Assembly (NCBI GenBank): GCA_024305405.1
Contig: JAKNDB010000110.1
Location: 3,038,001-3,102,000 of the forward strand
Direction: 5' to 3'
From: Dirofilaria immitis
Lineage: Eukaryota > Nematoda > Chromadorea > Rhabditida > Onchocercidae
DNA: 64,000 nt
Position numbers and translations under genes: made by a program. Numbering within the stretch: the first letter of the stretch is position 1; the number at the start of each line of letters is the position of its first letter. Positions 25,270 to 37,600 of this stretch are shown here, in pieces. The notes under the pieces are model-generated. The model was not told the origin of the DNA, ran no database searches, and was given only the letters and a program-made list of their open reading frames with translations.

Positions 25270-28145
25270 TTACAATGTGCCACTAACAAAACTATCCGCA
25301 TCAACATCAGCACTATCACTAATCAATAGGTTATCAAAATATTCGCCTTCATTCTCATTAGTCAGGACAAACCGTCTGTGTGATCTAAACATAATTCAAA
25401 TTTCTCGAAAAAATACATCAATTATAAGGCTAACAAGAATTCTATGAGTTAATTTTGTCGTCAATCACACAAAAATTTCGATATGAAATATGAGAAATGA
25501 TGAGGAAAATAAGAACTGCTTACGCGATATCTGCTAGAAAATAATGCCGATTTGAACTAGTAGACCAAAACAAATGTACCAAACACGTAACCACAGCAAA
25601 ATTTGCCGCTGTAGTTATGACTGAAAAAAGCAGTAGAAACAGTAAAACTGGGACAATTATATTTGAAAGATATCTGTAAACTGTACTGAAATTAAGATAA
25701 AATCTAATAATAACAGACGAATGAAGTTATTTATAACTTACCGAGGATCATTTTAAATCTCCACAGAGCAGATACAAAAGAAGCAATAACTCCAAGACCC
25801 AGGATATAAACAAACCATACGAGAAAACCAGCACCGAAATGAGCCAAGAAAACTGCTTTCTCTTCATCATTCTCTCTGTAGTTCGAATCGATGAAAATTA
25901 TGTTGATCATAGCTACTGTGAAGCTAATAAAGAGAACTCACTCATTTATCAAGCGGCGGATTTGTATTAAGAACCAAAGCGCTTGTACCAGACGAATCAT
26001 AATCATTGCATAGCCCGGCCAAGATTTAAATATGTCGATATCTTGCAATACATCGTCAACGAAAAACTGCATATTTTCAACAAATAACAATATGCAAAAG
26101 TCGAGAATGAAGCTAGAAAAAGGAGAAAAAGTCCCAAGTACAAAGGAGTTAATCTGGAATGGAAGACTTTTAAAGATGGAAACGAGACAAAAACATACAA
26201 AATTGATAAAAAAGAGCAGGAAATGAGCAGATGTAAGAAGCGCCCAGAAAAAACGACTTTTGAATGCAGTAAAATTTCACTGCTATTGCCGAATGACCAA
26301 CCACAACTAAGTAATATGAGCAGTAAACAAAGAAGGCACGTAGACATCAAGCGAGCAATTTCACCGAGAAAACGAGCAAATAAAATTCCCTGAAACTAGA
26401 AACATTCTATTTCTTCAAAATTACTAATATTTTTGAGAATTCATAGTAACAATATTAATAATACTTCTGTTTGAATAAGCTTGAAGCTTGCCTGGCCATC
26501 AAAAGAGAATGTGATAACATTTAAGCAATGCAAAGCTAGACCGAATGTTTTCAGTACAATAATACAGTTAAGAAGTTGATGACGCGGTAAAACTGATGCA
26601 GAATTGCATAATATCACAGAACGCCACTGACAAAATCCAACCACTACATATAATATAAACAAAAGCATATATATCTCAGCGGAATTCTGCAAATGATCAT
26701 ATTAACAAAAAACCTAAAAATCGTCAGGAAAAAAGAATTTTTAAAACCAAAAATTATAATGTACCTCTATTTCCATATCGAAATGAAGTTTTAATCATTT
26801 AAAGAAAGAAAACTGAGACATACTTGTTCTTCAAAGCTGAACTGATGACCGAATGGATTCAAATAACGCATAAGGGGACTTCCGTTTGTAAGCCATAAAT
26901 CATAATCTACAGTAACTTCTTTAACAGATGATTTCCATAAACAATGAGCGTCCAAATAACAGGCAACTATGATAACATACCAATATTGAGGAGTTGACGG
27001 TTCTTCTATCCTAAGCGTCATTTGTGAACCATTTACTACCTGAAGATCAGTGCTACCAACGTCAAGTACATTTGTTATTATTGAATTAAGATGCTGTATG
27101 ACTAACAAGCTGTACGAATATTATATTTTATAATGATGTCAACTTTTTCCTTTGGCTGAAGACGTTTCAAGTCTAATTTAATTAATGAGAACTTAATAAA
27201 CAATACAAAATATTTGCAAAAAGGGTTTTTCGTGCACAGCTGTTAGTGCGTTAAACACTACTTAAAGATTCATCTGCATAAGAATCAAATAAAATAGAAA
27301 AAAACCTTTTTAGGCATATCTTCCTCAACACAGAGTTTTCCTACTGGACACGGAATCCACCTCATCACATCGCCTTTACCTTTTGGGAAGCATTTCGTTT
27401 CAAATGCAAGTGAGCTGATATTCTGAAAGAAGTAGAAAAGATCCCTGTGCCTCTTAATCTTTTCAAAATTCTAATTCTGATTAAAAATTCAAAGTTCGCC
27501 AACGAAACGCATAGTCGTGACAAGTCATAACAGTATCGCAATGAATTGCACGATAACTGTGAAATTAAAGAAATATTTCATAGAACTAAGAATCAACAGA
27601 TCTGTCTAAAGTAAAAATTATGAAATCCACTGCAAACATAAATAATTAAGGTATTATGCGACACAGTAAGCTTCAGAAAATATGGTGAAGACCAACAAAT
27701 TCTATCCAAAATTTTTGAAATACCTGCAGTAAAGAGTCACACGATTGTTTGAATGCTGCTTTATCAAGAAATCCATTAATAAGTGTCTCCGGTATAATCA
27801 GCAATACTCCTCGAGCTACAATAATTGAAGTCAAACAGCAAACGAGTACAATATCTTGAACGGTTTGAATTGTTTAAGGCAGAGTAAAATCTGGAAAAAC
27901 AAACGAGAATTACCTCCATTAACTGTCTGTGAGGATACATTGCCGTAAACAAATCCACGACTGTGCTCTGCATCCAATGGATCAATCTGCTGGAAGCCAA
28001 ATTTAGCAAGAAGTGAGAATCGACCATTACAGGAGCTCCAAGTGCCAACAATTCTTAAAGCTTGACTTCTTTGCAAAATAATGCAGTAAATGAATTCAAT
28101 TAGTAAGATATGGGAAAGACTGTAGGCAGAGAGATACTGACTCAT
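25270..28145 (-). CDS. GPR180/TMEM145-family seven-helix membrane protein
   Basis: A member of the GPR180/TMEM145 (intimal thickness receptor-related) family: secreted-side N-terminal domain followed by seven membrane helices. The ligand and role in worms are unknown to me. Exons: 28145-27914, 27815-27724, 27422-27306, 27039-26824, 26686-26492, 26389-26258, 26153-25942, 25875-25742, 25620-25524, 25384-25270; 513 residues with all phases consistent. Residues 1-30 are a signal peptide (core HILLIEFIYCIIL), followed by RIVGTWSSCNGRFSLLAKFG. The extracellular part has QYWYVIIVACY and LWLTNGSPLMRYLNPFGHQF, matching the WWYI...LTNG...HFSADE region of TMEM145. Helices follow, for instance YMLLFILYVVVGF and TCLLCLLLILLSCGW; the tail is acidic. 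Intron 5 has a GC donor (CAG|GCAAGC), chosen because it restores the family's DGxG segment without a gap. Unlike most neighbours it needs no frame repair. Confidence 0.85.
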
Positions 28146-29797
28146 TTTCGATGATCATTTTCTTCCCTTCAAGTGGTAATCTGCATGGTGATTTAAATTC
28201 AGGTAACAATTCATATGCATCCTATAAATTTCACTTCTGAAATTAAATGCAACCGTTATGCATGCTATCATTGTAGTTCATATTATATATCGATCTATTT
28301 TATCACGTTCAATTATCCTTGTCTCCTATTATCTCTGTCTATGACCTTAAAACATTCTTAAATCTTGTTACTCTTCAGATTCTGTTAATCGAATAAACTT
28401 CTCCACTCTCTCTCAGCTATCTAACGCCAGGCTATCTTATCTAAATACAGGAAATACCCATCTAACCAACAAATTCTTTATACATGTTCAGTTTCATCGA
28501 AAATAAATCCTCTCATCCGCAATAAATTTCATTGAAAACTTTGACCAGCCGCAAAATACCAGCTATATGAAATGAAATGGGGAGAGTGAAAGAAAAGGAG
28601 TGTTGGGGGTGCGCTCTGGAGAATCTCGGAGAACTGAATTGTAATCTTCCTCCGGAGGTGACAAGACAAATGTCGTTTACACATTCAATTCATTTGGAAA
28701 ACTTGGCTATATCACAACATCGGTAGCATTTGTATTAAATAATAAAGAATATTTTGATATAATTATCGGTTTATGAATTCCCGCTTTTTTCAATTTGGTT
28801 TCAGCAATTGGTAAATTTTTCGAAATCAAATCTCTACAGACTTAAAATCCCAATTATCAGCAAGCCAGTGAAATTTGATTATATTGATGGCTGGAATTGA
28901 AGTTAATGTTTATGCTATATGACATCAAATATGGCCTCAATAAAGATTGTATAATACTCTGCACGAAGAAAAAAGTACTCTATGATTTATACTAAAGTGA
29001 AAATGGCCATTTAGTTCGTGAAATATTTCAGCTGAAGAAATTCCAGAACTTCATCGTTTTTAAATTCAGAATGATTTACCAAGTTTGCATGGACAGAGTG
29101 AAAAAACTTTCTAATGAAATTTGTACAATAAATATGATAGAGTTTGTTTCAAATATAATGCTAACATATTTTGGTAATTCTTCCAAGCTATAAAAATAAA
29201 AATAATTATGAAAAAATAATAATGTGATTTGTATAGTTCATGAGATCTTATTATTGTTGTTGTTGTTGTTGTTGTTCAATAGAAACATTTACATTTCTAT
29301 GAATTCTGTACATTTATATTTTGATGGATTTTGCTTTGAAGTGTATTTCAAACTCTTTTATCAAATGGTTTCCTTAAAATGCATCAAATAGATTTAGTGA
29401 ATTAACATCAGATTTTTAACAATGTTTTTATTAGATAAACTGATGAGATCACTAGTAACACTTATACAACAAGTTCAAATTTGTAATCACTAAAACAGAG
29501 AGAATAAATAGAAGGATAAGGAATTTACCTTAATCTTTTGCTAGAAAATTAACTTTAACCTTTCTATAGAAAAACGTTTCCTACGATCGAGCTTATCAGT
29601 ATCAAAAGCGATTATCTTATGATAAAAGACAAACATATGATATGCAAAACGTTGCGTCATTTTAATCCTAAATTATTTTAATGTGCTTTTTCAAAAGGCG
29701 AAATAAATTTGTTTTGTTTCTTAGATGTTTGCTTATGAAAATTGGCCGCAGTATGGCAATTAAAAATTCTGAAAAATACTAAGTAATTTACACTGTC
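28146..29797. other. Intergenic region with (TTG)n tract
   Basis: 1.65 kb between the GPR180-like start and the CAP gene. It holds a TTG microsatellite (29253-29276) and a locally more GC-rich patch near 28575-28680. An exon-like frame at 28142-28221 was considered and rejected. Otherwise nothing supported. Confidence 0.45.
29253..29276. repeat. (TTG)8 microsatellite
   Basis: Eight tandem TTG units in intergenic DNA upstream of the GPR180-like gene. Confidence 0.9.
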
Positions 29798-31649
29798 TTA
29801 TTGTATAGGTGGTAAAACATTGTCGTCATAATTTTTCGTATCAAGTATATTCCCAGGTGGATCGTATTTAACAACAACATAAATCAGTGTAGATGAGAAA
29901 TCGGGCTGACAATTGTTAGCGCGACGTCCATTAAAGTGTCGCATTGCTACGCCAACACCAATATGTGTTGTGGATTTCCATACAAGTTGGGTGAAGTGTC
30001 CAGTGCGATTATAATCCAAGTAATGATGCCTGGAAAACGAAAATATGAGCAAACTGTTCAGAATCTAAAATACTTATACAGGCAAAATTATTTCTCCACT
30101 AATTTTATCTTATCGCGAAACAAAAATAGCAGTGAATGAATAGAATTGACATATGGCTTAAACATACTACGCCTGTCAACTTCATTTCTCGATTGTTCTT
30201 AATTATGGAATTGTATATAGATCTATTATGAAAACTGAGTTTTTATTTATTTATTTTTTTTTCAGTACGATTTCTACTACTACGTGCTAATTAATCGACA
30301 GTTTTTTGATGGGAATAATTTTAATGTCCCGACGTACGTGTCGCTGATACAAACTACAGATGACATATTCCAATTTCCGGTAAAAAATTCAAGATCTACG
30401 TCACAATATCAAATGTCGTGAATATCTGGAAATGTATGTCTTTCCGAGCTGTCTTTTAGGTAGCCAAGAGCTTAAAGTTAACAAAAGCGAGATTAGGAGA
30501 TGATAAAATGGAATAAGGTGGTTTCACTTTTTTGATGGAAAATAACTTTATCAGCAGAAATCGGGACACTGATAACTCAACTATACGTGATGAATTCTTC
30601 CCAACAGTCGTTGCTTGGCATCTTTGCAATATTTAGCGTTGTAATATCCGGTGCAAATTTTGATTGAGAAAAAAAATGTTATGTAACTACTACTGATATC
30701 AATTTTGATTTCCGGATGGATGAAAAATGTCTTTTTCGAAAACCGTATTGTTCTATAATTCCTGTTAAAAGCATGTTTGAAGTTTCTCTAATCTATCTAT
30801 ATTTACATATTTCCTTATATTCAAATATATTGTGATAACGATATATTGCAGAAATCTTGTACATGAAACTAGTCGGATGAGAAAGAAGTTGGTGCACGAC
30901 AAAGTAATAAGAATAGTAGTATGAGGCGATTCATGTTTCTGAAAGTATCATTCGCGCAATGAGTTTAAGATTACTAGTTTGGAAATTAAATCAATAGGCC
31001 ATGCATGTCGTCGAAGATTCAAGAAAGATGAATCAGTTCGGACTATCAATAATGTAAGAGGCGCAAAATTAAAGAAAATGGCTTGAACCTGGCATTATGA
31101 GCCTATTCAAAAATGCTAATGCTAAAAATTCCAATTTACAGTTGTATTATAAGAAGCACAGTGCACTAGATGATTGAACATTTTTGCTAGTTTATGCTTT
31201 GCTTCTGTCTTATCAGAGTAGAGTTTTTAGTAACTGACGTTTTATAATTATATCCATATGCCTCAAGGTAGAAGCTTTGTACAGTCATTAGTGCCATTGT
31301 TTCTTCGTCTGGCAATAAATCTGTCGCATAGAAGAATAAGTTTTCTCCAAACCTATCAACAATTAAAATTATATTTTATCAGCAGCACTATATTCAGTTT
31401 TTTTTTTTTTTTTGACCTTATTTGGTATAATCACAAGAAAGATTCTTGTCATTTCGAATAAAGAAGGGCCTGAATGATGATGGAAATAAGTTTTACATTC
31501 AGGTAACCTTTTGACGGGTCGTGTAGCAAACAATTTGCTGTACTAGCCAAATGATGTGCCCATACTTCAGCGGTCCGTTCAAGTTCATCATTGGTTTTGA
31601 GCAAGCCGACACCGTGTTTACTACGATAAACATTGTGTCGAGCAAGAAT
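29798..31649 (-). CDS. CAP-domain protein, GAPR-1 (GLIPR2) type
   Basis: A CAP/SCP-superfamily protein. The order and motifs match the small GAPR-1 group, peripheral Golgi-membrane proteins in mammals, more than the secreted venom-allergen-like group of nematodes. Exons seen: 31649-31508, 31352-31239, 30029-29798, about 163 residues. Conserved elements in order are LARHNVYRSKHGV, WAHHLASTANCLLHD, FGENLFF, TGHFTQLVWKSTTHIGVG (CAP1 motif) and VVKYDPPGNI. The two CAP-site histidines (ARHN, GHFT) are present. The first visible exon starts in phase 0 without an ATG, so the N-terminus is missing; a 10-codon ATG exon at 32147-32118 with a phase-0 GT donor is a weak candidate. The junction to GENL needs one extra base, plausibly in the T run 31509-31512. 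Without the first exon, secretion cannot be judged. Confidence 0.85.
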
Positions 31650-33614
31650 CTGCAAGGAATGAAGAAATACTTGTGTTAATTAGAATCTTACATGCTTAAT
31701 TAAAATTTATAAAAAGAACCAATAATTTATTGCTTCATTGTTATCCATCTTACATGCTTCTAACATATTTCACCAGAATAAAGTAATTTGACATCTTTCA
31801 GTGTAATATCCCAAAAAAAAGAATAAATAGGAGTTATTATCTTATCCATCTATTTCACTTCATTATTTAAATGTCATTTTACGGATTCATCGTTCTATTG
31901 TCATTCTTTCAAGTTTAATGGGCTATTTCGAAAATAGTCATAAGGATTGAGTAAGCGTCCAACACTTCACAGGAAATGATGCGACCCCTATCTTTCTACT
32001 CAATCTTTAAGATGACATTGAAATGATGAAGTGAAATAGATAATAACAACACAACATACAAATTCAATATATTTTCTGAGACAGATCGTACAGACAGTTT
32101 TTGTACTTCATCATAACCTTATTGCCATTATCTATTACTTCAAACATACCCACTTTACCTATGTACCAATATACCTGCACACCAATATATACGCCCTAAA
32201 AGAAGACATACATAAGAATAGGCGTAGAACTGTATTCGTACTATAATTACACTGACTGTTTGCACTAGTAATTTTTGATCTGATGGTTTGACGCGTGCCA
32301 CTTCCGATTTAAAAATGATGTACTTTTCGAACTACTTGATTTCCACTCTGGTTTTTTTTCATTTTTTTCGCTTCGCAAGAAAGACTCACTTCCGTTACGC
32401 TGCTTTACACACACCTTTACTTGTAGCAAAAGTTTATGGATATTTAAAGTTGAAGCAAACTTCGGCCACTATTCTTTCTTTTTTTTTTTTGCATCATAAA
32501 ATTTCAAAATGCTAAAGAAGAAATGCATTAATAGAGTTGTCGCATGCAAATGTACATACGAGCGTGCATATATTTACAAAAGATGTTATGTAATTTATTT
32601 TTAAAAACTTGATCGAGATATTTATCTCTTCTTTATTAAAAATAAAATTTACTGCTATTACTGACTACTGGTTAGAAATAATAAAAAAGCCTTACAGCAT
32701 TCTTGTAGACAGCAATATTGAATTGGGATGGTAATATGTGATACATTTTGGCACTTTGTAATAAGCCTTGCTTAATTTTCGTAATCTAAATGGACGTTTG
32801 CTTATTTAGAATAAAGAATGGTTAGCAATTATTTTGCACAAACATGGTACAATAGATTTATGATTAAAAGGAGAATTTCTCAATTTCATAAACTAAAGTT
32901 TTATCATTTCATCATCATTGATTAGAAGAATAGATAGCATTATAAAACCTTAAAATACAAAATTTTTATTTTAAAGAATCATTATTATTTCCGTTCTTCT
33001 AATTTGTCTTAACGACCTTTCTTTTTTTCCTTTTTTTTTTTGACATAATTACTGGTCAAAATTCAATGCAATGATTTGATTAGTACTTTGTATTCTTTTA
33101 AAAAAGAATTCGTTCTTGCAATATTCACCCCACTTATCCATTTCATTCATTTCCTCAACTTTTATGACAATATTAGAGGTTGTGATAAATTTTTTGAAGG
33201 CATAAAATTTTTCAAGAAAGTCTAAGCATATATATGGTCCCCGAGCATGGAATCTGATGACTTTTAATTAACTATCATTTACATTATCTCACATCGTGAT
33301 GTTCTAATTGTTAAAAGGAAAAAAAGTTGAATGATAAATTAAACAGATAATGAAAGCCATTATCAAAAAATTAGCTGGTTTAAAATTTTAATGATGGAAT
33401 CTTTCGGTCATCATTAGGAGACAACTTATTTGACAGAAATCGCATTAAGAACAGCTGTGAAGTGATAATTGCATTAAGTCGAAAAGATAAAGGACTATGA
33501 TTCTTCCTCAATTTGATTATCAATGATAATTGATGTAACTGTATGAAGGTATTCTGGTAGGCAGCTTCTTGTGGCTCGTTTCTGCCCAAGAAGAGCTTTT
33601 GTTCACAAGAAGGC
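31650..33614. other. Intergenic region or 5' intron of the CAP gene
   Basis: About 2 kb upstream of the first recognised CAP exon. It probably contains that gene's first exon. It also carries an inverted repeat (31833-32047) and several T-rich tracts. No other feature supported. Confidence 0.4.
31833..32047. repeat. Imperfect inverted repeat, hairpin or MITE-like
   Basis: The left arm (about 31833-31880) and right arm (about 32011-32047) are imperfect reverse complements: both read as TTATTAT, then CTATTTCACTTCATTATTT versus CTATTTCACTTCATCATTT, then AATGTCAT. An inner pair (GGATTGAGTA near 31944, TACTCAATCTT near 31998) and a small palindrome CTATTTCGAAAATAG near 31923 lie between. The element is about 215 bp with no coding capacity. 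Copy number elsewhere is unknown. Confidence 0.55.
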
Positions 33615-34652
33615 TCATATTTCAATAAAATGATTACTGCTATCATTTTCACGAGATGATCCCAAATTCTGAAGCATTCGGACAAAGAGACAAATGAATT
33701 TCTAGGCTTTTCATTTTGAAACTTACACTATTAAAGTTCTTCATGTTCATTTCGGCGAAGGATAATTTTTTTAATGATTTGGATGGCCATCGTTCCAACT
33801 TATCAGATCGTACAGCAGCTGATAAGTATGTTTGCTTTGAATAGTCCAGTGTTACGCTGGACAAACTGATGTAGTTGACTCTAAACAGTATAAAATTAAT
33901 AAATTAACACAGACAACCGAATTGATTCTGACAGTACTCTTATTATGCGTCGGAAAATATGACTAAATGTAAAGTGCAACTATGGGTTATATTTACTGGA
34001 TGAATCCGCTTTTGCATGGAATACAATTCTGGCAGTGAATATTCTTGGAGCATGATAATAAAGCTGTGTTCTTAAATCTGGAATTCGTAATTGTCTGGTA
34101 CGGCGGATCAGTCAAATGATGCGAGCCAATACTAATTTTTATATACAGCAAATTCTGCAAACAAATAATTTTGATTTTCTCAAAACAGACGTAAAACGAA
34201 ATGAATTGAAATAAAGGTCTAAGAATACCTGAGTGATATTAGCAGTGACTTCGGCGACGAGACATTTTTTATACTGTGGATTATGAACGCAGCTAGAAGA
34301 ATAAAGCGTTTGCGGTATTGAGTTATACGTTGTCAAACCACCGACAACTGTCGAACAGCTACAACCGCTATTTCTTTCCGGATTTTCAGTTTCATTCTCA
34401 CAAACACAAAATCTGAAATATATAATCATTATTTTTGCTTGAATGAGTTCGCGACGTCAATTTTCCAATATAAAATCGTAAATTACTTATTACTAAGTGG
34501 TCATTATATGGAATAGATGTGAGGTGAAAATTGAACTGTTGATAGTATAAAAGGCGTTGAATAGAGAAGTAACCTGATTCAATCTTCATTTTTTCAAAAT
34601 TTCCATTTAGTTTGCATAAGTATGCAGATGATAATATAGTCAGTATCAACAT
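33615..34652 (-). CDS. Uncharacterised cysteine-containing secreted protein
   Basis: I do not recognise the family. Proposed exons: 34652-34574, 34412-34229, 34154-33997, 33880-33727, 33668-33615, about 209 residues. The start MLILTILSSAYLC looks like a short signal peptide. The second exon is cysteine-rich (FCVCENETENPERNSGCSCS, SSCVHNPQYKKC), the third adds LLSCSKNIHCQNCIPCKSGF, and the C-terminal third is basic then polar, without cysteines. Splice phases of exons 2 to 5 agree perfectly; exon 1 to 2 is off by one base (possible loss in the A run 34408-34411), so exon 1 is the least certain. It lies on the same strand as, and 2 kb upstream of, the CAP gene; no functional link is claimed. 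Confidence 0.55.
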
Positions 34653-37600
34653 TTGGTTTTGATAACATTAATCTGGACAGATAACATACAATCATATAAG
34701 TGTTTTTTACCGAAAATCGTATCGCTCATTTTTGATTTCATCTATTTCCGATGCTCCAAGTGCTTTGTATTTTTGCACAATTATCTCAATTCTCTTATAA
34801 TTCTTCTGCACTTCACTTCCCTAAAATATATTATATTTCGAGTTTATCTAAAGAAAAAATAAATCAATTGTTTTCTTTATAAATGTATAAAGAAATATTA
34901 CCGAACGATAATATACAAATTTTGTTTGGAGTTTTGCTTTTTTATTACATAGAAAAGTCATCGAGAGAATGTTCTATTCATTTAATGGATGACTGTGTAA
35001 TTGACACTTTTCGCAAAGACAAATAATTCAAATAATATTCAATGAGCTATTGGATCGTAATACCTTTTCTCAACTTTGCTTTATCCTTTTTATGGTGGGA
35101 ATTAAAACTATACAATAAATAGTCTAGCGAAAGTATTTTTGCTAGTTAAGCTAATCTGCAGGATAGTTATTTATTGTTAGAAGAAACTGCTCAGAGGATA
35201 TCAAAGCCTAAGACAGGATTGTTTAGGCATCGGTTATTCCTATCAGAATTATAAAATAAATTTAAAATGCGTAGCAGACTAACTTTTCCAATGATATTAA
35301 AAATGCCAACTTCAGCCAATGAAGCCAGAAGGAGAATAGATAGAAAATGAAGCATTGCGTTGCTCTCGAGACTAGAATGTTATGTTTTGCTATACATGTC
35401 TCTGAATTTTGAATCTTTAATAAAGGGCTGATGGGCGGAAACCGGATAGTGACCTTTGTAATCATCTACAATAACTGCGCGTTTTAGTATTGCCCGCCTT
35501 CTTTCATCAATTCCTTTGGCTTACCTAAACGATGCTGACGTTATGTGACATGTGACATCCGTACAATAAAGTGACAATTTTTTATTATATCTTTTCTTTT
35601 CAATGCAATGCTCATTCATCCCATTCCTTCAATGGCCATTTACAAAACATTGACCTGAACTCTAAACTAAACAGTTTTCTAGGACTAACAAGTTCCTAAT
35701 GATTGTCAAGTTATCCAAAATGATAAGCTACACAAGCAAATTATTTTTTTTTTTCAGACTGAAATAATCAATGAATTTTTACTTAGCAAAGATTGTAGAA
35801 TGTCGCTACTATATATCATCAAATAACATTATTACCTTATTATAGGCTTTCAACTGTTATTTCAGATATACAAAAACCAACAATGTATTTCTTTTTGTGT
35901 CGAAGTAAAATATAAATAGAAAGTTTGAAAGGAACACTGAAAATTATTTAACACAACATATTCATACCATATCTCATCATCATTGTCAATGATTTTATCA
36001 TAACACTTTCTTTCTCGTCGTCTTATTCAATAACTTTCACTGACAATTATATAAAAACTACAACCGTTATAGGGAAATATTTTGATTTCTTGACCTATAT
36101 ATCTTTTCAAAAACATAGGAAAGAAAAGAAAAGAGAAATACATCGAAATCATTGATATTCATTATCTGTTTCGTTTCGTTGCTTTCATGATAACAATAAT
36201 TCCAGGTGATAGATTAGAAGATCTAAATTGAAAACAAGAAAATAACACTGTAATAATTGCATAAGTAACAGAAAAATTCCTTTGCAGAATTGCTTATTAT
36301 ATTATTGTCATTTTTAAAGAGATGAAGAACTATGCGACTGCTTAGTTCTATTTTGAATATATAAGTTATTCATCTTGTTGGTGAAAATCAAAAGTATGTG
36401 ATTTGTTGTATGATGAAGTCTCATTTAAGCTGAATGGTATGACTTCCATTATTAAATTAACGATAAGAATTTTAACGATAAGTATTTCTTCTAAGCTACA
36501 ACTTTTGTATAGGAGCATAGTCAGTGTCGAGACTTTTGAAAAAATAGTAGGCAATTCATTAACCCTCAGCAATCAGCTATTAATATGTCATCTGATAACT
36601 GCTAATATGGTAGATACTTCATGAACTGCTTAATTTTGTTATATTTTGTTTTTATCAATCTCACCTTCATTCACTCTTTTTCTTGAGCAAGTTTTTCTTC
36701 TGCAGTTTTTATCAATCCATTATCAAAACGAAGCTACAATTTTTATTTAGCTGTACCGACTGTTATTTCATGACGCTGCTTCAATTTCATTGTTTTCAGT
36801 AAAGAAAATAAAAGTGCAAGGTTACAAATTCGAATGATTAAGATGCAGCATAATATCATTTGACCGATAGTACCCTACTGCTAAAATAAAAAAGTTTGAT
36901 GCTTTTCAGAATTCTCTAACACATATGTTCCGAGTGCGCTAAAAAACTATCCAGTGAATATTCTGAAATATTGATAAATGTATCATGAAACTAATTTTGG
37001 TCTTTTCACTTTATTTTTGCAAATTAATTGGACATTAATGCTATATTGGTGTTTTTTTTTAACTTAATTATTTTTAAATTGTTCATATTCTTGGTTAAGC
37101 TTTTAGTCAACTATTTGATAAGTTGGAATAGTCTGCCAAAATTTTGGTGAAAAAAAGTTTGCAGTCAGCATTGATATGCATTACTCCAATGCATCAAATT
37201 TCTGGCTGCCATTTGTAGAATCAATTTAAAAGTTGTTACTTCTTTGCCATAAGTGTAATATTTATGAAAAACCAATAAGCGGAAAACTCGTTTCACCGAA
37301 ATGGTTGCCATTCAAAATGGAAAATTAAATGCACAGGTCATTGCCAAAGGGAGTTTTATCTCATTCATTTGCATTATTATTTTGTACTACGATTTATCCA
37401 CCTCTAAAGTGCTTAATCAACATGTGAAGTTTAAAAATAAGTATTACATTTGGAAAAATTTCAACGGATGTACATTGCACAGCCGCAAGAATGAGAAACC
37501 GAGTGAACGATATATATTTTTGCTAAGTAATCCTCGAAAATTAGTGGTCTGATGTCCAATTTGGAATCGGATGAAAATAAACCATTATGAAAGTATTGAA

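Noticed and set aside
28142..28221. Extra first exon for the GPR180-like gene (DAYELLPEFKSPCRL)
   Set aside because: The exon starting at ATG 28145 already supplies a signal peptide directly before the conserved domain, so the extra segment is not needed.
37301..37552. 83-codon plus-strand frame with a hydrophobic stretch
   Set aside because: Has an ATG and one hydrophobic segment but no splice context, homology or neighbours; chance length is plausible at this base composition.
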